Of a stretch of 64,000 nucleotides of DNA, positions 57,058 through 64,000 are shown in pieces. A program made the position numbers and the translations under genes. The notes below the pieces were generated by a model. It was not told the origin of the DNA. It saw nothing but the letters and a program-made list of their open reading frames with translations, and searched no databases. Origin of the DNA: Cacajao melanocephalus (lineage: Eukaryota; Chordata; Mammalia; Primates; Pitheciidae); assembly GCA_963573385.1 (NCBI GenBank), contig CAUYLG010075573.1:62001-126000 (forward strand), written 5' to 3'. Positions within the stretch are counted from its first letter, which is position 1. Each line of letters opens with the position of its first letter.

Positions 57058-57560
57058 AGGTGTAAGTTAATGGTTCCCAGTTTTGAAGTGGAACATTAAA
57101 TGTGGTTGCTAAGGACACATCTTACTGATAATCTACTGAAGTATGAAGCACAGTACGAAGAGCTTGCTTTTGAATTTGTAATTAGGCTGTTACTTTTCTA
57201 TTTACTGCCACACATGCAAGAATCACTGTCACAGAAAAGAGATAAATCTGTTTGCAATGGAATTTGTTGGCCTTGGGCCATTGGATTACTGTCATTTGTC
57301 ACTTTAGTGCCACTTCAGCAGTGTAGCTGTTCATTTCCAAAGACTTACATGTGCTTGGACTGCAGTTTTCTTGTTTATCGAAGTGTTCTCCCAAAAGATC
57401 TTCCTGTGACCATTTCTGTCAATACAGGCTGGGTGAAGAATTAGTGGAGGAAAAGAAAGTTGATCCGTGGAGTATGTGTATTGTATTTGTTTCAAGGATC
57501 AGAAAATGTAGAATTTATCATAAGCCTCGATATAGAATCTTCCGATCATAGACTTTTTAA
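57058..57560. other. Non-repeat intronic block with a 114-codon frame
   Basis: 57,100-57,444 encodes 114 residues starting MWLLRTHLTDNLLKYE, cysteine-rich toward the end. A strong acceptor-like run ending TTTCAG precedes it (57,058). Stops lie upstream in frame, so it cannot continue from USP10 exon 1. No family recognised; probably chance or an unannotated noncoding exon. Confidence 0.2.
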
Positions 57561-57900
57561 GAGCCGACTGTTTTCTGGCTATTTGAAGGCTCCTGAGCCA
57601 TGATCCCGTTTTCATTAGATAACTTGAGAAACCAGAAGCTCTACCAGCACTGCCATTCTGCCCTGTCTTGAAACACCATGCCTTGGTTGCCCTTTCCTGG
57701 AATAGAGCGGGTAAGGTATTTCGGTGGAAGCGTGGTTTGGGGCTGGGAGAGGAAGGTAACATCAGAGAGGATTAAAGCCTGCCTTCCTTGACTTTCCCTT
57801 TTTGGCTCACGGGAGAATTGTTAGAGGAGAGTGTGCGTGTGGAGTGCGTGCGTGTGGAGTGCAGGCCCAGCACCTGCCACAATCTGCGCTGTAACGGTAG

Positions 57901-58212
<312 letters not shown>

Positions 58213-58385
58213 AGGTGGCTGCTCTGAAGAGTCCTTGGTCTCCTCCCAGTTGGCCTTGTGTCTACAGCTTTATTGGTTGGCATTCTTCAGATCAACTCTC
58301 AGGTTACTTTTCTGGTATCAGCTGGAGGGCCATCTCCTAAGCCTGTAGTCTGTGGCTCAGGCGTCTCAAAAGCAGTGCATTTTGA

Positions 58386-59096
<711 letters not shown>

Positions 59097-59512
59097 GTAG
59101 TCTTAAAAATATCAAAACGTTCACTATGACAGCTCCAAACTTACTTTCTCATTGGAGCTACTGTGAAAACTTGTATATGTATGTATAAATGTTAGTTGAA
59201 TAATATTAGACATATCAGGTATGCCCTGCTGTAAGAAACTGAAGGCAGAGAAAAACAAGCATTCAAACTGCACCAAATAGAGGGGTTTGCATTATAGACC
59301 TGTTATGTGGCTGTATTGTCTGGAGTGGGAAAGGAGTGGTCTGCATGAATAAGGTACCCCTGGAGTCCTTAGATGAGATCCATTGAGCAGGCTGGATGTG
59401 GTAGGACAGCTTTTTGTCCACAAAAATAGTTACTATTACTGTGAGTACATGTGAAAAATATTTGTTTTTGTGTTTTAAAATTCATGGAATAAAGTAAAAT
59501 ATACTCCTTGTT

Positions 59513-59838
<326 letters not shown>

Positions 59839-59839
59839 T

Positions 59840-59977
59840 AAAAAAAAAAATGGTTGTTTTGTAGAGACAGATTTGCTGTGTTTCCCAAGCTGGTCTCAAA
59901 CTCCTGGCCTCAAGAGATCCTCCTGCCTCAGCCTCTTGAAGTACTGGGATTACGTGAGCCACGACACCCAGCCTCTC
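59840..59977 (-). mobile_element. Alu left-arm monomer
   Basis: A10 then 'ttttgtagagacagatttgc' to 'cacgacacccagcc'. Monomeric, possibly FLAM-type. Confidence 0.8.
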
Positions 59978-60149
59978 TATTCATTTTGAAAGTATCAGCC
60001 TTTTTCCTTTTGATAGGACATGTTGACATTTTGGGTAAAATAGAAGAGAATTTGAAAATGAAGTTTAATTCTACAGGTTTTAGAGATTCCTGGCCAATGT
60101 AAAAAAACTTCTTCTGATACATTAAACAAAATTTTTTTTCATATTTCAT

Positions 60150-60250
60150 TTTTTAGAGCAGTTTTAGGGTCACAGCAAAATTGAGTGGAAAGTACAGAGA
60201 GTTCCCATATACCCCTTCTCTTGATATTTTAAGTAATAATTTTCCTTAGA
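60150..60250 (-). mobile_element. L1M fragment
   Basis: 'gagcagttttagggtcacag', 'caaaattgagtggaaagtac', 'agttcccatatacccc' match an antisense old L1. Confidence 0.7.
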
Positions 60251-60261
60251 TGGCTACTAAT

Positions 60262-60289
60262 ATATAATATATATATAAATTTATATAAT

Positions 60290-60330
<41 letters not shown>
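60262..60330. repeat. (TA)n microsatellite
   Basis: About 70 bp of AT dinucleotides with a short ACACACA interruption. Confidence 0.96.
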
Positions 60331-60333
<3 letters not shown>

Positions 60334-60414
60334 CATGTATTAAGACCTGAAGTAGGCCCTCTGGGTAGATCTGATGATTGGACAGGAAGGAACATATTTA
60401 TTGTGACATACTCA

Positions 60415-60600
60415 GTATTGCAGTAATCATATTTTGAAGCCTGTGAAGTGCTGCTTAGTTTGTAAAGTGCTTTAGCTTGTTTGTGCCTTTATAGCAACTC
60501 TGTCCTGTATTGTTATAACCATTTTACAGATGAATAAGATAAGACCTAGAGAAGTTGTGACTTGAAGTCATATGGCTGCTGGCAGTCAGGACCTTTTAAA
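60415..60600 (-). mobile_element. MIR
   Basis: Antisense: 'gcctttatagcaactctgtc', 'cattttacagatgaataag', 'gacttgaagtcatatggctg'. Confidence 0.75.
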
Positions 60601-61223
60601 AACAGGTGTTTTGACTTCTAAACTCTTTTGCTTTTTCTACTTTGCCAAACTGGTTTTCTGGAAGAGACTGTTGAAGGCATGATATTTCACATTGTGACTT
60701 CTCCTTAGTAGTTCCTTTATAGAATGAATGAATGAAATGTGCATTTAAAAATTTTAATGTTACCAATTACAAAATCTGATACTATGATGTTACTAATCAC
60801 TAAATTTTGTGTGGGGTACATTTTGATAAAATCCTTGATTGATTTTCAGTTATAAAGACATGCTGTTTTTAAGATAACGAAAACAGCGCAGAAGTATTTA
60901 AAGTAGAAAGTGTAAGTCATTCCCTTCCTCTCTGCTCCTTAATCCTCAGTTGATGTGTATCTTCTATGCTTTTTTCCATTAGGATATTTTGTTGTTGTTC
61001 TGTTGTTTTATAATATGGTCTATTCTGTCTAGTCGCTGAACTGAACTTTTTGAGCAGGTCTTGTTTCAAAATTATTGAAAACATCTACTAAAGTCAGTTT
61101 TCTTATTTTTAGCTAATTTGGCCAGGGAATGAAGCATATTTGGGAGATTAAAGTGGCTTATCAGGATCCAGTATACAGGAGACCGTGGAAGTGCTGTCAA
61201 AAGTTCTGAATAACAACATGTTA

Positions 61224-61604
<381 letters not shown>

Positions 61605-61626
61605 TCATATCGTAGAAAGAGGTCTT

Positions 61627-61931
61627 GACCAGGCGCAGTGGCTCATGCCTATAATCCCAGCACTTTGCGAGGCTGAGTTGGGTGGGTCACCTGATGTCAG
61701 GAGTTCGAGAGCAGCCTGGCCAATATGGTGAAACCCTGTCTCTACTAAAAATACAGAAATTAGCTGGATGTGGTGGTGGGCGTCTGTAATCCCAGCTACT
61801 CGGGAGGCTGAGGCAGGAGAATTGCTTGAACCCCAGCGGAGGTTGGGGTGGAGGTTGAGGTTGCCATGAGCCCAGATCAGGTCACTTCACTCCAGCCTGG
61901 GCGAAAGAGCAAAACTAAAAAAAAAAAAAAC
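61627..61931 (+). mobile_element. Alu with a small tandem duplication
   Basis: Full dimer; 'ggaggttg' is tripled near 61,840-61,862. A13 tail. Confidence 0.93.
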
Positions 61932-62509
61932 CCATGAAAGGAGGTCTGATTCACATTCAAATTCTTATCCATTCATTGCCTTTGCACTAGATTCACAGGA
62001 GGACAGACTTTTCTTTAGTTGGAGATTGGTAAGTCACCTGCCCTAGGGAATGAGGAATTGGGTAATTAACCTGAATTTTTCTGTCTTATTCAAATTCCTG
62101 TTTTTGTCTTTGTTTCATCAAAGTTTCATCACTTTGTTTCATCAAAGTACTGCGGTGGCAAAAAATAAAACACTTCCAACTCAGGTCCCACTCCCGAGAG
62201 ATAACCACATTTAACTACTTCTGATTTGTAATAAAATGCAAAATTAGGGCTTCCAAGTGTGGTTTACTATTTTGTTTGGAATTAATTTGCAGAATATTAG
62301 ACAGTTTTTTCAAAACCACGTATGAAGAACTTCGTATCTTTTGAGAATGTCCAGAGATTTTTGGTGGCCAGGCATAAGGGGTATAAAGCTGAAAAGAGTA
62401 TTCCTGTGCTTCAGAAGTCCACAGGGTAGCGGGGGAGAAAAGCAGGCTCACTGCTGGTTTTAGGGTGGTAATTCCTGTAACAGAAGTGGGAACAGCATAG
62501 TCAAGAACA

Positions 62510-63400
62510 GTCATTCGTTCAGCAAATAGTTACTGAGTGGCTGCTGTGTACCAGGCACTGAGGATGGAGTGATGAGCAAAAACAGGCATTGTTTCTCTCA
62601 CCGAGGAGTTTATGGGTCCAGCAGATAATCACAGTTAGGTACATATCATCAAACTGAGAGATGTTTCCCAAAGGAAGGGAACACAACCTGAAGTCAAAGA
62701 ACAGTTCTCGTGGAAGTGATGTGTTTGTAGCATGAGACAGTGGGAACAGCATGTGTGGTGGCCCTTTGGTTGGAGGGAATTTGGAGCATTTCGGGGAACT
62801 CAGTAAGGACTTGTGTGTCTCGGGCACAGAGCTGGAGGGGAGGGATGGATGCTCCATCCAACCTTGCAGCCTTTGTTAGATGTTACTGTCTTTATCCTGA
62901 GAAAAGTGTGGAAGAGGAGGTGGTACAGTGTTTCGCCATAATCAGATTGCCGTTTGGGATCATACTCTGCCCAATGAAGAATAGACTAACCAAGGTCACG
63001 GTGACACTAAGGAGATCATTTCGGGGAGGGTCCTTGGACTTTTGACTCAGAGGGTGCAGTGGAGGTGGAGTTGCATGACCAAGGAGTTGCTTAGGTATCA
63101 GGTGTTTTGAAAAAGGAGGCGAATGGAACTGAATGTTAGGCCAAGCTGGGAAGACATCTCTTCTAGAATGGTGACATTTGAGCTGGAGTTTTCCAGGCAG
63201 AGAAGCAAAAGGACAAGGGCGTATGGCAGAGAATGTTCAGAGGAACAGTCTCAAAGCCTGCAGCCTGTTTGGGAAACAGATATATTTGTGGCTGAAATGG
63301 TCTGTAGGGTGAAGTGGTTAGCCAGGAGTCTGGCAAGGAGAGATAAAGAACTTGGTAGTTCAAGCTCAAGATTGAGTTAAGTTGGTAGCAACATTCTGTG
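62510..63400 (-). mobile_element. L2 copy, diverged
   Basis: 62,510-62,700: 'cattcgttcagcaaatagtt', 'gtgtaccaggcactgaggat', 'gagtgatgagcaaaaacagg'. 63,165-63,400: 'gacatttgagctggagtttt', 'ggcagagaagcaaaaggac'. Antisense, with uncertain content between. Confidence 0.65.
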
Positions 63401-63403
63401 TTA

Positions 63404-64000
<597 letters not shown>

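Overview
This window is nuclear DNA of a primate, most likely a catarrhine. It is dense with Alu elements and also holds THE1/MST/MLT1 LTRs, L1M, L2, MIR, Tigger and hAT relics. Two CpG-island promoters are present, and the genes have introns with GT/AG boundaries. The gene order KLHL36 then USP10, both on the + strand, is the arrangement known at human 16q24.1. The sequence alone does not tell me whether this is human, another ape or an Old World monkey.

Layout. Positions 1-1,900 are upstream sequence: a TATC microsatellite, nested Alus, and L1M and L2 relics. The KLHL36 CpG island and promoter lie at about 1,900-2,900. KLHL36 follows with coding exons at 4,686-4,748, 11,202-12,275, 14,786-14,943 and 16,601-17,156, all with clean splice sites. 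Joined, they give a 616-residue BTB-BACK-Kelch protein. A 3' UTR begins at 17,157; its end is uncertain (ATTAAA signals at 17,287 and 22,645). From about 22,700 to 52,000 lies an intergenic, repeat-dominated stretch. It contains a 5'-truncated KRT18 processed pseudogene, a near full-length 7SL RNA retrocopy set inside a Tigger transposon, an unidentified poly(A)-tailed retrocopy 3' end, several nested LTR/Alu insertions, and a 141-bp local duplication. The USP10 CpG island lies at about 52,020-53,090 and carries tandem NRF1-like motifs, a TISU/YY1 element and the first coding exon (codons 1-7). The remainder, to 64,000, is USP10 intron 1, with Alus and blocks of non-repeat sequence.

How the genes relate. 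KLHL36 is a probable CUL3 E3 ubiquitin ligase substrate adaptor, and USP10 is a deubiquitinase. They are neighbours in the same orientation, but each has its own CpG-island promoter and nothing here links them functionally.

I found no CRISPR, prokaryotic-type or otherwise novel gene system. The points worth a second look are at the sequence-structure scale: the TISU-linked uORF of USP10, a (GGGT)n quadruplex and a duplicated hairpin motif just after the KLHL36 stop codon, a CT-repeat polypyrimidine tract at the KLHL36 last-exon acceptor, the 7SL retrocopy, the shared-junction duplication, a snap-back palindrome inside an Alu, and multi-unit Alus flanked by single target-site duplications.
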